From assembly GCF_019396325.1 (NCBI RefSeq), contig NZ_JAHKRO010000014.1:1-64000 (forward strand): DNA of 64,000 bases, read 5' to 3'. Position 1 is the first letter of the stretch. Every line of letters starts with the position of its first letter. The position numbers and the translations under genes are program-made. Positions 26,056 through 38,319 of this stretch are shown here, in pieces. The stretch is from Nonomuraea ceibae. Lineage in GTDB: Bacteria > Actinomycetota > Actinomycetes > Streptosporangiales > Streptosporangiaceae. Below the pieces are notes generated by a model that made no database searches, was not told the origin of the DNA, and was given only the letters and a program-made list of their open reading frames with translations.

Positions 26056-26708
26056 CTTATTCACCGGAAGTCCGCGAGCGTCTCGAACGCGACGCCAAGG
26101 AGATCATCGGCCGTTACCCGAAGACGCGGTCGGCGCTGCTTCCGCTGCTGCACCTGGTGCAGTCGGAGGACGGCTACGTCTCCGACGACGGGCACGAGTT
26201 CTGTGCGGAGATGCTGGGCCTGAGCAAGGCGGAGGTCGTCGGCGTCTCGACCTTCTACACCATGTACAAGCGCAAGCCCGCCGGCGAGTTTCACGTCGGC
26301 GTCTGCATCAACGCGCTCTGCGCCGTCATGGGCGGCGACGAGATCTGGGACGAGCTGTCCGAGCACGTCGGCGTCGGCCACGAGGAGACGACCGGCGACG
26401 GCAAGATCTCGCTGGAGCGCCTGGAGTGCAACGCGGCCTGCGACTTCGCCCCGGTCATGATGGTCAACTGGGAGTTCTTCGACAACCAGACGCCCGAATC
26501 GGCCAAGCAGCTCGTCGACGACCTGCGTGACGGCAAGGACGTGCGGCCCACCCGCGGTCCGAAGAAGCTGTGCACGTTCAAGGAGGCGTCGCGGGTGCTC
26601 TCCGGCCTGCCCGACGAGCTGGCGGGCGACGGCCCCTCGGCCGCCGGCCCCTCGCTGGAGGGCCTCAAGCTGGCCAAGGCCAACGGATGGAAGGCCCCCG
26701 AGGCATGA
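26052..26708 (+). CDS. nuoE: NADH-quinone oxidoreductase subunit E
   Basis: 218 residues from GTG 26052. It binds the N1a 2Fe-2S cluster with cysteines in [12 protein letters not shown] and [11 protein letters not shown]. Part of the NADH-dehydrogenase module with NuoF and NuoG. A Gly/Ala/Pro-rich C-terminal tail of about 50 residues extends past the conserved domain. The stop overlaps the nuoF ATG (ATGA). Confidence 0.96.
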   Translation: MTYSPEVRERLERDAKEIIGRYPKTRSALLPLLHLVQSEDGYVSDDGHEFCAEMLGLSKAEVVGVSTFYTMYKRKPAGEFHVGVCINALCAVMGGDEIWDELSEHVGVGHEETTGDGKISLERLECNAACDFAPVMMVNWEFFDNQTPESAKQLVDDLRDGKDVRPTRGPKKLCTFKEASRVLSGLPDELAGDGPSAAGPSLEGLKLAKANGWKAPEA

Positions 26709-27994
26709 GCACGACCCTGACACCGGTCCTGACCGCCAACTGGGACCGCCCCGACTCCTTCACCATCGACGGCTACGGGCCGTACGAGGCGGCCAAGAAG
26801 GCGCTGGGCATGGACCCGGACGCCGTCATCCAGGCCGTCAAGGACTCGGGCCTGCGCGGCCGCGGCGGCGCCGGCTTCCCCACCGGCATGAAGTGGGGCT
26901 TCATCCCGCAGGGTGACGGCAAGCCGCACTATCTCGTCGTCAACGCCGACGAGTCGGAGCCGGGCACCTGCAAGGACATCCCGCTCATGATGGCCAACCC
27001 GCACTCGCTGGTCGAGGGCGTCATCATCACGGCGTTCGCGATCCGCGCCAACCACGCCTTCATCTACGTGCGCGGCGAGGTGCTGCACGTCATCCGGCGG
27101 CTGCACGCGGCCGTGCGCGAGGCGTACGAGAAGGGCTATCTCGGCAAGGACATCTTCGGCACGGGCTACGACCTGGAGCTCGTCGTGCACAGCGGCGCCG
27201 GGGCGTACATCTGCGGCGAGGAGACGGCGCTGCTGGACTCGCTGGAGGGCTTCAGGGGTCAACCGCGGCTCAAGCCTCCGTTCCCGGCCGTGGCGGGCCT
27301 TTACGCCTCGCCTACTGTCGTGAACAACGTCGAGTCCGTGGCCAGTGTTCCCTCGATCATCGCCAACGGGGCCGACTGGTTCGCCGGGATGGGCACCGAG
27401 AAGTCCAAGGGCTTCGGCATCTTCTCGCTGAGCGGCCACGTCACCAGGCCGGGCCAGTACGAGGCTCCGCTCGGCATCACGCTGCGCGAGCTGCTCGACA
27501 TGGCGGGCGGCATCCGCGCCGGGCACCGGATCAAGTTCTGGACCCCGGGCGGCTCGTCCACGCCGATCTTCACCGACGAGCACCTCGACGTGCCGCTCGA
27601 CTTCGAGGCGGTCGGCGCGAAGGGCTCCATGCTCGGCACCCGGGCGCTGCAGATCTTCGACGAGACCACCTGCGTGGTCCGCACGGTGCTGCGCTGGACC
27701 GAGTTCTACGCCCACGAGTCGTGCGGCAAGTGCACGCCGTGCCGTGAGGGCACCTACTGGCTCAAGCAGGTGCTCAAGCGCCTGGAGAAGGGTCAGGGCA
27801 CCGAGGACGACCTGTCGACGATCACCGACATCGCCGACAACATCCTGGGCCGCTCGTTCTGCGCGCTCGGCGACGGCGCCACCAGCCCGATCCACTCCTC
27901 GGTGAAGTACTTCCGCGAGGAGTACCTCAAGCACTTCGAGGTCGGCGGCTGCCCGTTCGACGCGAAGAAGTCCACTCTGTGGGGTGACCAGTGA
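26705..27994 (+). CDS. nuoF: NADH-quinone oxidoreductase subunit F
   Basis: 429 residues from ATG 26705. It binds NADH and [18 protein letters not shown] is the nucleotide/FMN motif and [13 protein letters not shown] the second. The N3 4Fe-4S cluster uses [12 protein letters not shown] and the later SFCALGD cysteine. The start overlaps nuoE and the stop overlaps nuoG. Confidence 0.97.
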   Translation: MSTTLTPVLTANWDRPDSFTIDGYGPYEAAKKALGMDPDAVIQAVKDSGLRGRGGAGFPTGMKWGFIPQGDGKPHYLVVNADESEPGTCKDIPLMMANPHSLVEGVIITAFAIRANHAFIYVRGEVLHVIRRLHAAVREAYEKGYLGKDIFGTGYDLELVVHSGAGAYICGEETALLDSLEGFRGQPRLKPPFPAVAGLYASPTVVNNVESVASVPSIIANGADWFAGMGTEKSKGFGIFSLSGHVTRPGQYEAPLGITLRELLDMAGGIRAGHRIKFWTPGGSSTPIFTDEHLDVPLDFEAVGAKGSMLGTRALQIFDETTCVVRTVLRWTEFYAHESCGKCTPCREGTYWLKQVLKRLEKGQGTEDDLSTITDIADNILGRSFCALGDGATSPIHSSVKYFREEYLKHFEVGGCPFDAKKSTLWGDQ

Positions 27995-30378
27995 CCGTGA
28001 CAGAAACTGAGACCACCCTGGTGACCCTCACGATCGACGGGTTCCAGGTCAGCGTCCCCAAGGGCACGCTGATCATCAGGGCGGCCGAGCTGCTGGGCAT
28101 CCAGATCCCCAGGTTCTGCGACCACCCGCTGCTCGACCCGGCGGCCAACTGCCGCCAGTGTCTCGTCGACATCCCCGACGCCGGCAACGGCCGCGGCTTC
28201 CCCAAGCCGCAGCCGTCGTGCGCGATCGAGGTCGCCGAGGGCATGGTCGTGCAGACCCAGCTGACCTCGCCGGTGGCGGAGAAGGCGCAGCGGGCGGCGA
28301 TGGAGTTCCTGCTCCTGAACCACCCGCTCGACTGCCCGGTCTGCGACAAGGGCGGCGAGTGCCCGCTGCAGAACCAGGCCATGTCCAACGGCCAGGGCGA
28401 GTCGCGCTTCCAGGAGCAGAAGCGGACGTTCGCCAAGCCGCTGCCGCTGTCCACCCAGGTGCTGCTCGACCGCGAGCGCTGCGTGCAGTGCGCGCGCTGC
28501 ATCCGCTTCTCCGACCAGATCGCCGGTGACCCGTTCATCGAGTTCTTCGAGCGCGGGGCCAAGGAGCAGGTGGGCGTCGCCGACGGCGAGCCGTTCCAGT
28601 CCTACTTCTCGGGCAACACGGTGCAGATCTGCCCGGTGGGCGCGCTGACCGGCGCCGCCTACCGGTTCCGGGCCCGCCCGTTCGACCTGGTGTCCACGCC
28701 GAGCGCGTGCGAGCACTGCGCCTCCGGGTGCAGCCTGCGCACCGACCACCGGCGCGGCCGCGTCACCCGCCGCCTGGCGGGCAACGACCCGCAGGTCAAC
28801 GAGGAGTGGAACTGCGACAAGGGCCGCTGGGCGTTCACCTACGCCACGCAGCCCGACCGGCTCAGGACGCCGCTGGTCCGCAACGAGGAGGGCGTGCTGG
28901 AGCCCGCCTCCTGGCCGGAGGCGCTGAGCGTCGCCGCCCAGGGCCTGGCCGCCGCCCGCGGCAAGGCCGGCGTGCTGGTCGGCGGCCGGGTCACGGTCGA
29001 GGACGCCTACGCCTACGCCAAGTTCGCCCGGCTCGCGCTCGGCACGAACGACGTCGACTTCCGCGCCCGGCCGCACTCCGCCGAGGAGGCCCGCTTCCTC
29101 GCGCACGCGGTCGCCGGCAAGGGGATCGAGGTCTCCTACGCCGACCTGGAGAGCGCCCCCGCGGTGCTGCTCGTCGGGTTCGAGCCCGAGGAGGAGTCGC
29201 CGATCGTCTTCCTGCGCCTGCGCAAGGCGTGGCAGAAGCGCGGCCTCAAGGTCACCGCGATCGCCCCGTTCGCCACCAACGGCCTGGCCAAGATGGGCGG
29301 CGCGCTCATCCGCACCGCGCCGGGCGGGGAGGCCGACGCGATCGGCGACCTGGTCGGCACGCTGGCCGAGGGCACGATCGTGCTCGCCGGCGAGCGCCTG
29401 GCGACCGTCCCCGGCGCGCTGTCGGCGCTGGTCCGGCTGGGCGCCGCCTCCGACGCCCGCATCGCCTGGGTCCCGCGCAGGGCCGGCGAGCGCGGCGCGG
29501 TCGAGGCGGGCGCGCTGCCCAACCTGCTGCCGATCGGCCGCCCGGTCGACGACGAGAGCGCCAGGGCCGAGATCGCCCGCGCCTGGAACGTGTCCTCGCT
29601 GCCCGCCACCCCGGGCCGCGACACCGACGCGATGCTCGCCGCCGCCCGTGACGGGGAGCTCGACGCGCTGGTCGTGGCCGGCGTCGACCCCTACGACCTG
29701 GCCAACCCGGTCGCCGCGCTGGAGGCGCTGGAGAACACGCCGTTCATCGTCAGCCTGGAGACGCGCGCCAGCGCCGTCACCGACCGGGCCGACGTGGTGC
29801 TGCCGGTCGCCACCGTGCAGGAGAAGAGCGGCACGTTCGTCAACTGGGAGGGCCGGGGCCGCTCGTTCGAGGCCCCGCTCAAGGTGCCCGGCCTGCGCAG
29901 CGACCTCGCGGTCGTCGGCGACCTGGCCGACCGCATGGACGTGCACCTGGGCCTGCCGGACGCCAAGGCGGCCCGGCGCGAGCTGTCGGGCATCGGCTCC
30001 TACCGGGGCACCCGCGTCGCCGCGCCGAGCGTCGGCGCCGGCTCGCCCGCCGCCCCCGCCGCCGGCGGGGCCGTGCTGGCGACCTGGCACCTGCTGCTCG
30101 ACGACGGCCGCCTCCAGGACGGCGAGCCGTACCTGGCCGGCACCGCGCGGGCCGCGGAGGCGCTGCTGTCGGAGAGCACGGCCGCGGAGATCGGCGTCGC
30201 CGACGGTGACAAGGTCGTCGTCGGCGGGCCCGGCCCGAACGCGGTCACGCTGCCCGTCCGCATCGCCGACCTGCCCGACCGCGTGGTCTGGGTGCCGTCG
30301 AACTCGGGCGGCTGCTCGGTCACGCGCGACCTCGGCGCGGTGGCCGGCGACATCGTCACCATCGGGAGCGCCTCATGA
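27991..30378 (+). CDS. nuoG: NADH-quinone oxidoreductase subunit G
   Basis: 795 residues from GTG 27991. The N-terminal ferredoxin-like domain ligates a 2Fe-2S cluster ([17 protein letters not shown]), followed by the His/Cys motif [17 protein letters not shown] and the [10 protein letters not shown] cluster site. A molybdopterin-oxidoreductase-like domain follows, starting with [15 protein letters not shown], which suggests the additional N7-type cluster. The C-terminal part (from about 680) is lower-complexity. It is the scaffold of the NADH arm. Confidence 0.96.
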   Translation: MTVTETETTLVTLTIDGFQVSVPKGTLIIRAAELLGIQIPRFCDHPLLDPAANCRQCLVDIPDAGNGRGFPKPQPSCAIEVAEGMVVQTQLTSPVAEKAQRAAMEFLLLNHPLDCPVCDKGGECPLQNQAMSNGQGESRFQEQKRTFAKPLPLSTQVLLDRERCVQCARCIRFSDQIAGDPFIEFFERGAKEQVGVADGEPFQSYFSGNTVQICPVGALTGAAYRFRARPFDLVSTPSACEHCASGCSLRTDHRRGRVTRRLAGNDPQVNEEWNCDKGRWAFTYATQPDRLRTPLVRNEEGVLEPASWPEALSVAAQGLAAARGKAGVLVGGRVTVEDAYAYAKFARLALGTNDVDFRARPHSAEEARFLAHAVAGKGIEVSYADLESAPAVLLVGFEPEEESPIVFLRLRKAWQKRGLKVTAIAPFATNGLAKMGGALIRTAPGGEADAIGDLVGTLAEGTIVLAGERLATVPGALSALVRLGAASDARIAWVPRRAGERGAVEAGALPNLLPIGRPVDDESARAEIARAWNVSSLPATPGRDTDAMLAAARDGELDALVVAGVDPYDLANPVAALEALENTPFIVSLETRASAVTDRADVVLPVATVQEKSGTFVNWEGRGRSFEAPLKVPGLRSDLAVVGDLADRMDVHLGLPDAKAARRELSGIGSYRGTRVAAPSVGAGSPAAPAAGGAVLATWHLLLDDGRLQDGEPYLAGTARAAEALLSESTAAEIGVADGDKVVVGGPGPNAVTLPVRIADLPDRVVWVPSNSGGCSVTRDLGAVAGDIVTIGSAS

Positions 30379-31688
30379 CCTTCGTTCTCGCGGCCAGTCC
30401 GACCGTCGAAGACTTCGGCAAGGACCCGCTCTGGATCACCATCATCAAGGCGGTCATGCTGTTCGCCTTCCTGATGCTGGGCATCCTGTTCGGTGTCTGG
30501 TTCGAGCGCAAGCTCATCTCCCGGATGCAGAACCGCTATGGCCCCAACCGGGCGGGCAAGTTCGGCCTGCTCCAGTCGGTGGCCGACGGTCTGAAGATGG
30601 GTCTGAAGGAGGACATCTTCCCGCGGACCGTGGACAAGGTGCTCTACCTGCTGGCCCCGGTCATCATGGTGATCCCGGCCTTCCTGGCCTTCTCCATCGT
30701 GCCGTTCGGGCCGATGGTGAACCTGTTCGGCGTGCAGACGCCGCTCCAGCTCGTCGACCTGCCGGTGGCCGTGCTGTTCATGCTGGCTATGGGCGCCGTC
30801 TCGGTCTACGGCGTGGTGCTGGCCGGCTGGTCGTCACGCTCGCCGTACGCCCTGCTCGGCGGCCTCCGGTCGGCGGCGCAGGTGGTCTCGTACGAGATCG
30901 CGATGGGCCTGTCGTTCGTGGCGATCTTCCTGTTCGCCGGGACGCTGTCCACCTCGGAGATCGTCGGCGCGCAGCAGCAGACCTGGTACGCCGTGCTGTT
31001 GCTGCCGTCGTTCCTGGTCTACGTGGTCTGCATGTTCGGCGAGGCCGCGCGCATCCCGTTCGACCTGCCCGAGGGTGAAGGCGAGCTGGTCGGCGGGTTC
31101 CAGACGGAATACTCCTCGTCGCTGAAGTTCGCCCTGATCATGATGGGCGAATACCTGCACACCTTCACCGCCTCGGCCATCGCCGTGACGCTGTTCATGG
31201 GCGGCTGGCGGGCACCGCTCCCGATGAGCTGGGAGTGGGCGCACACGGGCTGGGTTCCGGTGCTCTGGTTCTTCATCAAGTTCGTGCTGACGTTCTGCTT
31301 CATCGTCTGGGTGCGCGCCTCGCTGCCGCGTGTCCGGTACGACCAGCTGATGTCGCTGGGCTGGAAGGTCCTGATCCCGGTCAACCTGGCGTGGATCCTT
31401 CTCGTCGCCGCCGTTCGCAACATCATCTACGTGAACAACGGCACGTTCGAGGGGAGCATCTACGTCTCCGCCGGGCTCGGCGCGATCGTCGTCATCGGGG
31501 CGCTGGCCATCTGGATGCGGTTCGACACCGTGAACCAGCGGCGCAAGGAAGCCAGGAAGGCGGAGGTCGAAGCCGAGTTCGAGGAGCTGTCCAACGAGCC
31601 GACGGCAGGCGGCTTCCCTGTGCCGCCGCTCGATCTGCCGCACTACCACGGGGTGCAGCACAAGGAGATTCCCAGTGGGACTAACTGA
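30375..31688 (+). CDS. nuoH: NADH-quinone oxidoreductase subunit H
   Basis: 437 residues, about eight membrane helices. [40 protein letters not shown] (positions about 152-174) and [20 protein letters not shown] are the subunit-1 motifs forming the quinone entry channel. A charged C-terminal tail of about 60 residues extends beyond the family core. It overlaps nuoI by 14 bp. Confidence 0.97.
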   Translation: MTFVLAASPTVEDFGKDPLWITIIKAVMLFAFLMLGILFGVWFERKLISRMQNRYGPNRAGKFGLLQSVADGLKMGLKEDIFPRTVDKVLYLLAPVIMVIPAFLAFSIVPFGPMVNLFGVQTPLQLVDLPVAVLFMLAMGAVSVYGVVLAGWSSRSPYALLGGLRSAAQVVSYEIAMGLSFVAIFLFAGTLSTSEIVGAQQQTWYAVLLLPSFLVYVVCMFGEAARIPFDLPEGEGELVGGFQTEYSSSLKFALIMMGEYLHTFTASAIAVTLFMGGWRAPLPMSWEWAHTGWVPVLWFFIKFVLTFCFIVWVRASLPRVRYDQLMSLGWKVLIPVNLAWILLVAAVRNIIYVNNGTFEGSIYVSAGLGAIVVIGALAIWMRFDTVNQRRKEARKAEVEAEFEELSNEPTAGGFPVPPLDLPHYHGVQHKEIPSGTN

Positions 31689-32190
31689 TTGGCTGAACCC
31701 CGTCAAGGGCTTCGGGGTCACCTTCCACACGATGTTCAAGAAGCCCGTCACGACCAACTACCCGGAGGAGAAGAAGCCGACGGCTCCGCGCTTCCACGGG
31801 CGGCACCAGCTCAACCGCTGGCCTGACGGGCTGGAGAAGTGCGTCGGCTGCGAGCTGTGCGCGTGGGCGTGTCCGGCCGACGCCATCTACGTGGAGGGCG
31901 CGGACAACACCGACGAGGAGCGCTTCTCGCCGGGCGAGCGCTACGGGCGCACCTACCAGATCAACTATCTGCGGTGCATCCTGTGCGGCCTGTGCATCGA
32001 GGCGTGCCCGACCCGGGCGCTCACCATGACCAACGAGTACGAGCTCGCCGACAGCAACCGCGAGAGCCTCATCTACACCAAGGAGATGCTCCTCGCGCCG
32101 CTCACCCAGGGCATGGAGCAGCCGCCGCACCCCATGCGGCTCGGCGAGACCGAAGAGGACTACTACCGGCTGGGACGGACCAATGGGTGA
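31675..32190 (+). CDS. nuoI: NADH-quinone oxidoreductase subunit I
   Basis: 171 residues from GTG 31675, with AAGGAG 8 bases upstream inside nuoH. Two ferredoxin motifs, [12 protein letters not shown] and [12 protein letters not shown], ligate clusters N6a and N6b that pass electrons towards NuoB. Overlaps nuoJ by 8 bp. Confidence 0.97.
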   Translation: MGLTDWLNPVKGFGVTFHTMFKKPVTTNYPEEKKPTAPRFHGRHQLNRWPDGLEKCVGCELCAWACPADAIYVEGADNTDEERFSPGERYGRTYQINYLRCILCGLCIEACPTRALTMTNEYELADSNRESLIYTKEMLLAPLTQGMEQPPHPMRLGETEEDYYRLGRTNG

Positions 32191-32941
32191 GACCATCACT
32201 TTCTGGGTGCTCGCCGTCGTGTCCGTCGGCGCCGCGCTCGGCGTGGTCTTCAACCGGAAGGCCGTCTACTCGGCGCTGATGCTCGGCACCGTGATGCTCT
32301 GCCTCGCGGTCCTCTACGCCGTGCAGGACGCGCCCTTCCTGGCCGCGGTGCAGATCATCGTCTACACCGGCGCCGTCATGATGCTGTTCCTGTTCGTGCT
32401 CATGCTGGTCGGCGTCGACTCCTCCGACTCGCTCGTGGAGACGCTCCGCGGCCAGCGGTTCTGGGCGATCATCGCGGGCGTCGGATTCGCCGCGCTGATC
32501 ATCCTGGCCGTGGGCAACGCGATCTTCGCGCCGCAGACGGGCCTGGCGATGGCCACCGGTCAGGGCGGCTACATCCGCTCGATCGCGCTGCTGCTGTTCA
32601 CCAAGTACGTCTTCGCGTTCGAGGTCACCTCGGCGCTGCTCATCACCGCCGCGCTCGCCGCGATGGTGCTGGCGCACCGCGAGCGGCTGGCCAAGAAGGC
32701 CACGCAGAAGGACCTGTCCAAGGCCCGCTTCCTCGGCGACCGCCCGTCGCCGCTGCCCGGCCCGGGCACGTACGCGACCGGCAACGCCATCGACATGCCG
32801 GCGCTGCTGCCCGACGGGTCCGTGGCCGAGTCCTCGGTCAACCGCTACATCGCCCGCTACGACGTGGAGCATGGGCACCTGCCCGAGGACCCCAAGCTCG
32901 CCGAGGCCATCAAGCACCGGGCCGAGGAGGAGTCCAAGTGA
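32183..32941 (+). CDS. nuoJ: NADH-quinone oxidoreductase subunit J
   Basis: 252 residues with five membrane helices in the first 175 residues; the conserved third helix region includes [16 protein letters not shown]. The C-terminal 75 residues are a hydrophilic extension, longer than in E. coli NuoJ, as is usual in actinobacteria. The stop overlaps the nuoK GTG. Confidence 0.95.
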   Translation: MGETITFWVLAVVSVGAALGVVFNRKAVYSALMLGTVMLCLAVLYAVQDAPFLAAVQIIVYTGAVMMLFLFVLMLVGVDSSDSLVETLRGQRFWAIIAGVGFAALIILAVGNAIFAPQTGLAMATGQGGYIRSIALLLFTKYVFAFEVTSALLITAALAAMVLAHRERLAKKATQKDLSKARFLGDRPSPLPGPGTYATGNAIDMPALLPDGSVAESSVNRYIARYDVEHGHLPEDPKLAEAIKHRAEEESK

Positions 32942-33234
32942 CGACGCATTACCTCATCCTGTCGGGCCTGCTGTTCGCGATCGGCGCCATGGGCGTGCTG
33001 ATCCGGCGCAACGCGATCGTCGTGTTCATGTGCGTGGAGCTCATGCTCAACGCCTGCAACCTGGCGTTCGTCACGTTCGCCAGGCAGGTCGGCAACCTCG
33101 AAGGCCAGATCATCGCGTTCTTCGTGATGGTGGTGGCCGCGGCCGAGGTCGTGGTCGGCCTGGCAATCATCGTGACGATCTTCCGAACCCGCAGGTCCGC
33201 GTCGGTCGACGACGCCAACCTGCTGAAGTACTAA
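32938..33234 (+). CDS. nuoK: NADH-quinone oxidoreductase subunit K
   Basis: 98 residues, three membrane helices. The buried glutamates of the proton path are visible in [15 protein letters not shown] and in [14 protein letters not shown] start at 32938 overlapping the nuoJ stop. Confidence 0.97.
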   Translation: MTTHYLILSGLLFAIGAMGVLIRRNAIVVFMCVELMLNACNLAFVTFARQVGNLEGQIIAFFVMVVAAAEVVVGLAIIVTIFRTRRSASVDDANLLKY

Positions 33235-33244
33235 GAGGTGACTG

Positions 33245-35161
33245 GTGGAATCTCCTGCTGAGATCATCCAGCACACCGCTGGTGGCGCGATCGGCGTGTC
33301 CTGGCTGATGATCGCCCTCCCGTTGCTGGGGGCGTTCATCCTGCTGGTGTTCAACCGGTTCACCAACCGGTGGGGCCATCTGCTGGGCGTGGCCATGTCC
33401 CTCGCCTCGTTCGCCGTGGCGGTGCTGGCGTTCGTCGAGTTGCTCGGACTCGGCGAGGATCAGCGCCGCAGGGCCGTGCGGCTGTACGAGTTCATCCCCA
33501 GCCTGAAGCTCGACATGGGGCTGCTCGTCGACCCCCTGTCGGTCAGCTTCGCGCTGCTGATCACCGGTGTCGGATCGCTGATCCACATCTACTCGATCGG
33601 CTACATGTCGCACGACCCCGACCGGCGCAGGTTCTTCTCCTACCTGAACCTGTTCGTCGCCGCGATGCTCCTGCTGGTGCTGTCCGACAACTACGTCGGG
33701 CTGTTCATCGGCTGGGAGGGCGTCGGCCTGGCCTCGTACCTGCTCATCGGGTTCTGGCAGTTCAAGCCGTCGGCGGCGGTCGCGGCGAAGAAGGCGTTCG
33801 TCGTCAACCGCGTCGGTGACTTCGGGCTGCTGGTCGGCATGTTCATCATCTGGACGTCGTTCGGCTCGCTGGCCTTCAAGGACCTGGGCGCCCAGCAGAT
33901 CGGCACGGCCTCCGACGGCACGCTGACCGCCATCGGCCTGCTGCTGCTCCTCGGCGCGTGCGGCAAGTCGGCGCAGCTCCCGCTGCAGTCGTGGCTCCTG
34001 GACGCGATGGAGGGCCCGACCCCGGTCTCGGCCCTCATCCACGCCGCGACCATGGTCACCGCCGGCGTCTACCTGGTGGTCCGCTCGGGCGCGTTCTTCG
34101 AGGCGTCCGACGTGGCCTCGCTGGTCGTCACGATCGTCGGTGTGGCCACGCTGCTCGCCGGTGCGATCATCGGTTGTGCCAAGGACGACATCAAGAAGGG
34201 CCTGGCCGGCTCGACGATGTCGCAGATCGGCTACATGATGCTCGGCGCGGGCCTCGGCCCGGCGGGCTACGCCTTCGCCATCGCGCACCTGATCGCGCAC
34301 GGCTTCTTCAAGGCCGACATGTTCCTCGGCGCCGGCTCGGTCATGCACGGCATGAACGACGAGGTCGACATGCGCAAGTACGGCGGTCTCCGCAAGTACA
34401 TGCCGATCACCTTCGCCACGTTCATGGTCGGCTACCTGGCCATCATCGGCTTCCCGTTCCTGTCCGGCTTCTACACCAAGGACGGGATCATCGAGACGGC
34501 CATGGAGCACGGCGCCTGGATGGGCTGGCTGGCCGTCCTCGGCGCGGGCATCACCGGCTTCTACATGTCCCGCATGATCTTCATGACGTTCTTCGGCGAG
34601 AAGCGCTGGGAGAAGGACGCGCACCCGCACGAGTCGCCCTCGGTGATGACCGTGCCGCTGATCCTGCTGTCGATCGGCTCGATCGTGCTCGGCTACTTCC
34701 TCATCATGGACAACAGGCTCATGCACTTCCTGGCGCCCGCGGTGGGCATGCCGGAGCACGCGCCCGTCCCGCACGTGTTCAGCACCACCACGGTGGGTCT
34801 GTCCACGCTGGCGCTGGTGGCCGTCGGCGCGGCGATCGCGTGGATGAAGTACGGCCGCGCCCAGGTGCCGGCCGTGCAGCCGCGCGGCTCGTTCCTCACC
34901 ACCTTCGCCCGGCGTGACCTGTACGGCGACGCGCTCAACGAATCGCTGTTCATGCGCCCCGGCCAGTGGCTGACCCGCATCGCGGTGTACTTCGACAACC
35001 GCGGCATCGACGGGCTGGTCAACGGCCTGGCCGCGGGCATCGGCGGGAGCTCAGGGCGCCTGCGGCGGCTCCAGACGGGCTTCGCCAGAACGTACGCGTT
35101 GTCCATCCTGATCGGCGCCGCCCTGCTGACCGGCGCCCTGCTCCTCGTTGGGAACATCTGA
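33245..35161 (+). CDS. nuoL: NADH-quinone oxidoreductase subunit L
   Basis: 638 residues, antiporter-like subunit with about 16 helices and a C-terminal lateral helix. [43 protein letters not shown] (about residues 248-274) and GHGFFKAD-type [11 protein letters not shown] are core motifs with the proton-path Glu, Lys and His. GTG start with GAGGTG 6 bases before, 10 bp after nuoK. The stop shares one base with nuoM. Confidence 0.97.
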   Translation: MESPAEIIQHTAGGAIGVSWLMIALPLLGAFILLVFNRFTNRWGHLLGVAMSLASFAVAVLAFVELLGLGEDQRRRAVRLYEFIPSLKLDMGLLVDPLSVSFALLITGVGSLIHIYSIGYMSHDPDRRRFFSYLNLFVAAMLLLVLSDNYVGLFIGWEGVGLASYLLIGFWQFKPSAAVAAKKAFVVNRVGDFGLLVGMFIIWTSFGSLAFKDLGAQQIGTASDGTLTAIGLLLLLGACGKSAQLPLQSWLLDAMEGPTPVSALIHAATMVTAGVYLVVRSGAFFEASDVASLVVTIVGVATLLAGAIIGCAKDDIKKGLAGSTMSQIGYMMLGAGLGPAGYAFAIAHLIAHGFFKADMFLGAGSVMHGMNDEVDMRKYGGLRKYMPITFATFMVGYLAIIGFPFLSGFYTKDGIIETAMEHGAWMGWLAVLGAGITGFYMSRMIFMTFFGEKRWEKDAHPHESPSVMTVPLILLSIGSIVLGYFLIMDNRLMHFLAPAVGMPEHAPVPHVFSTTTVGLSTLALVAVGAAIAWMKYGRAQVPAVQPRGSFLTTFARRDLYGDALNESLFMRPGQWLTRIAVYFDNRGIDGLVNGLAAGIGGSSGRLRRLQTGFARTYALSILIGAALLTGALLLVGNI

Positions 35162-36726
35162 TGTCGTCACTCTGGCTCCCGATACTCATGGCGGTGCCCG
35201 TGCTGGGCGCCATCGTGGTAGCGCTGCTTCCCAAGGGCAGCGACAAGCTGGCCAAGCAGGTCACGCTGCTGGTCTCGCTGGTCGTGCTGGCGCTGACGCT
35301 CGTCATGGCGTTCCAGTTCACCGGCGCCCCCGGTGACCGGTTCAAGTTCGCGGCCACGTACGACTGGATCCCGAGCTTCGGGGTGCACTTCGGGGTGGGC
35401 GTCGACGGCATCGCGCTGGTGCTGATCGCCCTGTCGGCCGTGCTGGTGCCGATCGTGGTGCTCGCCTCGTGGCACGACGCCTCCGGCGTCAAGGCCGCCG
35501 ACGGCACCGTGGTCGCGCCCAAGCGGTCGGTCAAGACGTACTTCTCGCTGCTGCTCGTGCTGGAAGCGATGATGATCGGCGTCTTCGCGGCGACCGACAT
35601 CTTCCTGTTCTACGTCTTCTTCGAAGCCATGCTGATCCCGATGTACTTCATGATCGGGTCCTATGGCGGGGCGCAGCGGTCCTACGCGGCGGTCAAGTTC
35701 CTGCTGTACTCGCTCTTCGGCGGCCTGCTCATGCTGGTCGCGGTCATCGGCCTGTACGTCGTCGCGGGCAAGGGGACGTTCATGTTCCCCGAGCTCGTCG
35801 GCGCCATCCAGGACCCGGTGACGCAGAAGTGGCTGTTCGCGGGCTTCTTCATCGCCTTCGCCATCAAGGCGCCGCTCTGGCCGGTGCACACCTGGCTGCC
35901 CGACGCCGCCGCGCAGGCTCCGGCCGGCGCCGCGGTGCTGCTGGTCGGCGTGCTGGACAAGGTCGGCACGTACGGAATGCTCCGGTTCTGCCTGGAGCTG
36001 TTCCCCGACGCCGCCAAGGCGTTCACCATGCCGATCATCGTGCTGGCGGTCATCAGCATCATCTACGGCGCGATCGTGGCCATCGGCCAGACCGACATGA
36101 AGCGCCTGATCGCCTACACGTCGATCTCGCACTTCGGCTTCATCGTCATGGGCGTGTTCGCGATGTCGCAGGTGGCCCAGGAGGGCGCCGCCCTCTACAT
36201 GGTCAACCACGGCTTCGCGACCGGCGCGCTGTTCCTGGCGGCCGGGTTCCTCATCGCCAGGCGCGGCTCCCCGCACATCGCCGACTACGGCGGCGCGCAG
36301 AAGGTCACGCCGCTGCTGGCCGGCTTCTTCCTGGTCGCCGGTCTGGCCGGGCTCTCGCTGCCGGGGCTGTCCTCGTTCGTCAGCGAGTTCATGGTGATGA
36401 TCGGCACCTACTCCAGCCCGGCGTTCGGGTCGGGGGCGCTCACCGTCGCGGCGATCGTCTCCGCGCTGGCCGTCATCCTGGCCGCCGTCTACATCCTGTG
36501 GATGGTGCAGCGGACGCTCAACGGGCCGACCGCCGAGCCGGTCAAGGCGTTCAAGGACCTGAACGCGCGCGAGGTGTGGGTGCTCGCGCCGCTGGTCGCC
36601 CTGATCATCGGCTTCGGGTTCTTCCCCAAGCCGCTGCTCGACGTGATCACACCCGCGGTGACCAGCACGCTGTCCAACGTGCAGGTCGACAACCCGGCTA
36701 TCGCTGAGAAGGGAGCCGGTCAGTGA
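35161..36726 (+). CDS. nuoM: NADH-quinone oxidoreductase subunit M
   Basis: 521 residues from ATG 35161, antiporter-like subunit with about 14 helices. FYVFFEAMLIPMYFMIG, PVHTWLPDAAAQAP and MKRLIAYTSISHFGFIVMG mark the conserved proton channel. The frame is open upstream inside nuoL, but homology starts at [16 protein letters not shown]. Confidence 0.97.
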   Translation: MSSLWLPILMAVPVLGAIVVALLPKGSDKLAKQVTLLVSLVVLALTLVMAFQFTGAPGDRFKFAATYDWIPSFGVHFGVGVDGIALVLIALSAVLVPIVVLASWHDASGVKAADGTVVAPKRSVKTYFSLLLVLEAMMIGVFAATDIFLFYVFFEAMLIPMYFMIGSYGGAQRSYAAVKFLLYSLFGGLLMLVAVIGLYVVAGKGTFMFPELVGAIQDPVTQKWLFAGFFIAFAIKAPLWPVHTWLPDAAAQAPAGAAVLLVGVLDKVGTYGMLRFCLELFPDAAKAFTMPIIVLAVISIIYGAIVAIGQTDMKRLIAYTSISHFGFIVMGVFAMSQVAQEGAALYMVNHGFATGALFLAAGFLIARRGSPHIADYGGAQKVTPLLAGFFLVAGLAGLSLPGLSSFVSEFMVMIGTYSSPAFGSGALTVAAIVSALAVILAAVYILWMVQRTLNGPTAEPVKAFKDLNAREVWVLAPLVALIIGFGFFPKPLLDVITPAVTSTLSNVQVDNPAIAEKGAGQ

Positions 36727-38309
36727 ACAACGTCATCGAGGCGCCGACGATCGAGTACGGCACGCTGGCGCCGCTGCTGCTCGTGTTCGCGGCCGCCGTC
36801 GTCGGCGTGCTGGTGGAGGCGTTCGCGCCCCGCTACCTGCGCAGGTCCATCCAGGTGCCGCTGACGCTGCTCAGCCTGGTCGGCGCGTTCGCGCTGGTGC
36901 TCGTGACCGTCGTCGGCGGCGGCGTGCCGACCGAGCCGGTCGCGATGGGGGCGCTCGCGGTCGACGGGCCGGCGCTGTTCATCTGGGGCGTCATCCTCGT
37001 CCTGTCCATCGTCTGCGTGCTGCTGATCAACGACGAGGGCCACTTCGTCGCCTCGGCGGCGTCGGTGCCCGGCAGCGCCGACGAGGAAGAGGCCGAGCGG
37101 GCCGGCAGCGCGCACACCGAGGTCTACCCGCTGGCGCTGTTCGCGGTGGGCGGCATGCTCATGTTCCCCGCCGCGAACGACCTGCTGACCATGTTCGTCG
37201 GCCTTGAGGTCATGTCGCTGCCGCTGTACCTGCTGTGCGGCCTGGCCCGGCGTCGCCGCCTGCTCTCGCAGGAAGCCTCGCTGAAGTACTTCCTGCTGGG
37301 CGCGTTCTCCTCGGCGTTCTTCCTGTACGGCATCGCGATGCTGTACGGCTACGCCGGGACCGTGTCGCTGGCCGGGATCGGCCAGGCCATGACGACCGGG
37401 GCCGCGCTGGACCCGCTGCTGCTGATCGGCTTCGCGCTGGCCGGCGTGGGCCTGCTGTTCAAGATCGGCGCGGCGCCGTTCCAGGCGTGGAAGCCGGACG
37501 TCTACCAGGGCGCCCCGACGCCCATCACCGCCCTCATGGCCTCCGGCACGCTGGTGGCCGCCGTGGGCGCGCTGCTGCGCGTCTTCTGGGTGGCGCTGGG
37601 CAACCTCGACTGGAACTGGCGTCCGGTCATCTGGGTCATCGCGGCCCTGACGATGATCGTCGGCGCGGTGCTGGCGATCACGCAGACCGACATCAAGCGG
37701 ATGCTCGCCTACTCCTCGATCGCGCACGCCGGCTTCCTGCTGGTGGGCGTCATGGCCACCTACTCGGCCGCCGAGGGCAACGCGGTGTCGCTGCAGGCGA
37801 TCCTGTTCTACCTGCTCGTGTACGGCATCACCACGGTCGGCGCGTTCGCCGTGGTCACGCTGGTGCGCGATCCCGGCGGCGAGGCCAACCACCTCTCCCG
37901 CTGGGCGGGGCTGGGCAAGCGGTCGCCGATCCTGGCCGGGGTGTTCGCCTTCTTCCTGCTGGCGTTCGCCGGAATCCCGCTCACGAGCGGCTTCTTCGGC
38001 AAGTACGCGGTCTTCACGGCGGCGCTGGGCAGCGCCTCCGAGGCCGGCGACTCGCTGGGCGGCTGGATGACCGGACTGGTCGTGGTCGGCGTCATCGCCT
38101 CGGCGATCGCCGCGTTCTTCTACGTCCGCGTCATCGTGCTGATGTTCTTCAGCGAGCCCGCGGCCGACGGCCCGGCCATCGCGATCCCCAGTGCGGGGAC
38201 CGTGGCGGTCATCGCGGTCTCGCTGCTGGTTACGGTAGGAGTCGGGCTGTACCCGGAGCCCGTGCTCGACCTTGCCCAGCAGGCTGCATCTGGCCTTTTC
38301 GTTAGATAG
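36723..38309 (+). CDS. nuoN: NADH-quinone oxidoreductase subunit N
   Basis: 528 residues, antiporter-like subunit with about 14 helices. GLEVMSLPLYLLCGLAR, APFQAWKPDVYQGAPTP and DIKRMLAYSSIAHAGFLLVG are diagnostic. GTG start overlapping the nuoM stop. Last complex I gene; the polyprenyl synthase begins 10 bp later, probably on the same transcript. Confidence 0.97.
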   Translation: MNNVIEAPTIEYGTLAPLLLVFAAAVVGVLVEAFAPRYLRRSIQVPLTLLSLVGAFALVLVTVVGGGVPTEPVAMGALAVDGPALFIWGVILVLSIVCVLLINDEGHFVASAASVPGSADEEEAERAGSAHTEVYPLALFAVGGMLMFPAANDLLTMFVGLEVMSLPLYLLCGLARRRRLLSQEASLKYFLLGAFSSAFFLYGIAMLYGYAGTVSLAGIGQAMTTGAALDPLLLIGFALAGVGLLFKIGAAPFQAWKPDVYQGAPTPITALMASGTLVAAVGALLRVFWVALGNLDWNWRPVIWVIAALTMIVGAVLAITQTDIKRMLAYSSIAHAGFLLVGVMATYSAAEGNAVSLQAILFYLLVYGITTVGAFAVVTLVRDPGGEANHLSRWAGLGKRSPILAGVFAFFLLAFAGIPLTSGFFGKYAVFTAALGSASEAGDSLGGWMTGLVVVGVIASAIAAFFYVRVIVLMFFSEPAADGPAIAIPSAGTVAVIAVSLLVTVGVGLYPEPVLDLAQQAASGLFVR

Positions 38310-38319
38310 GGGATCCCAT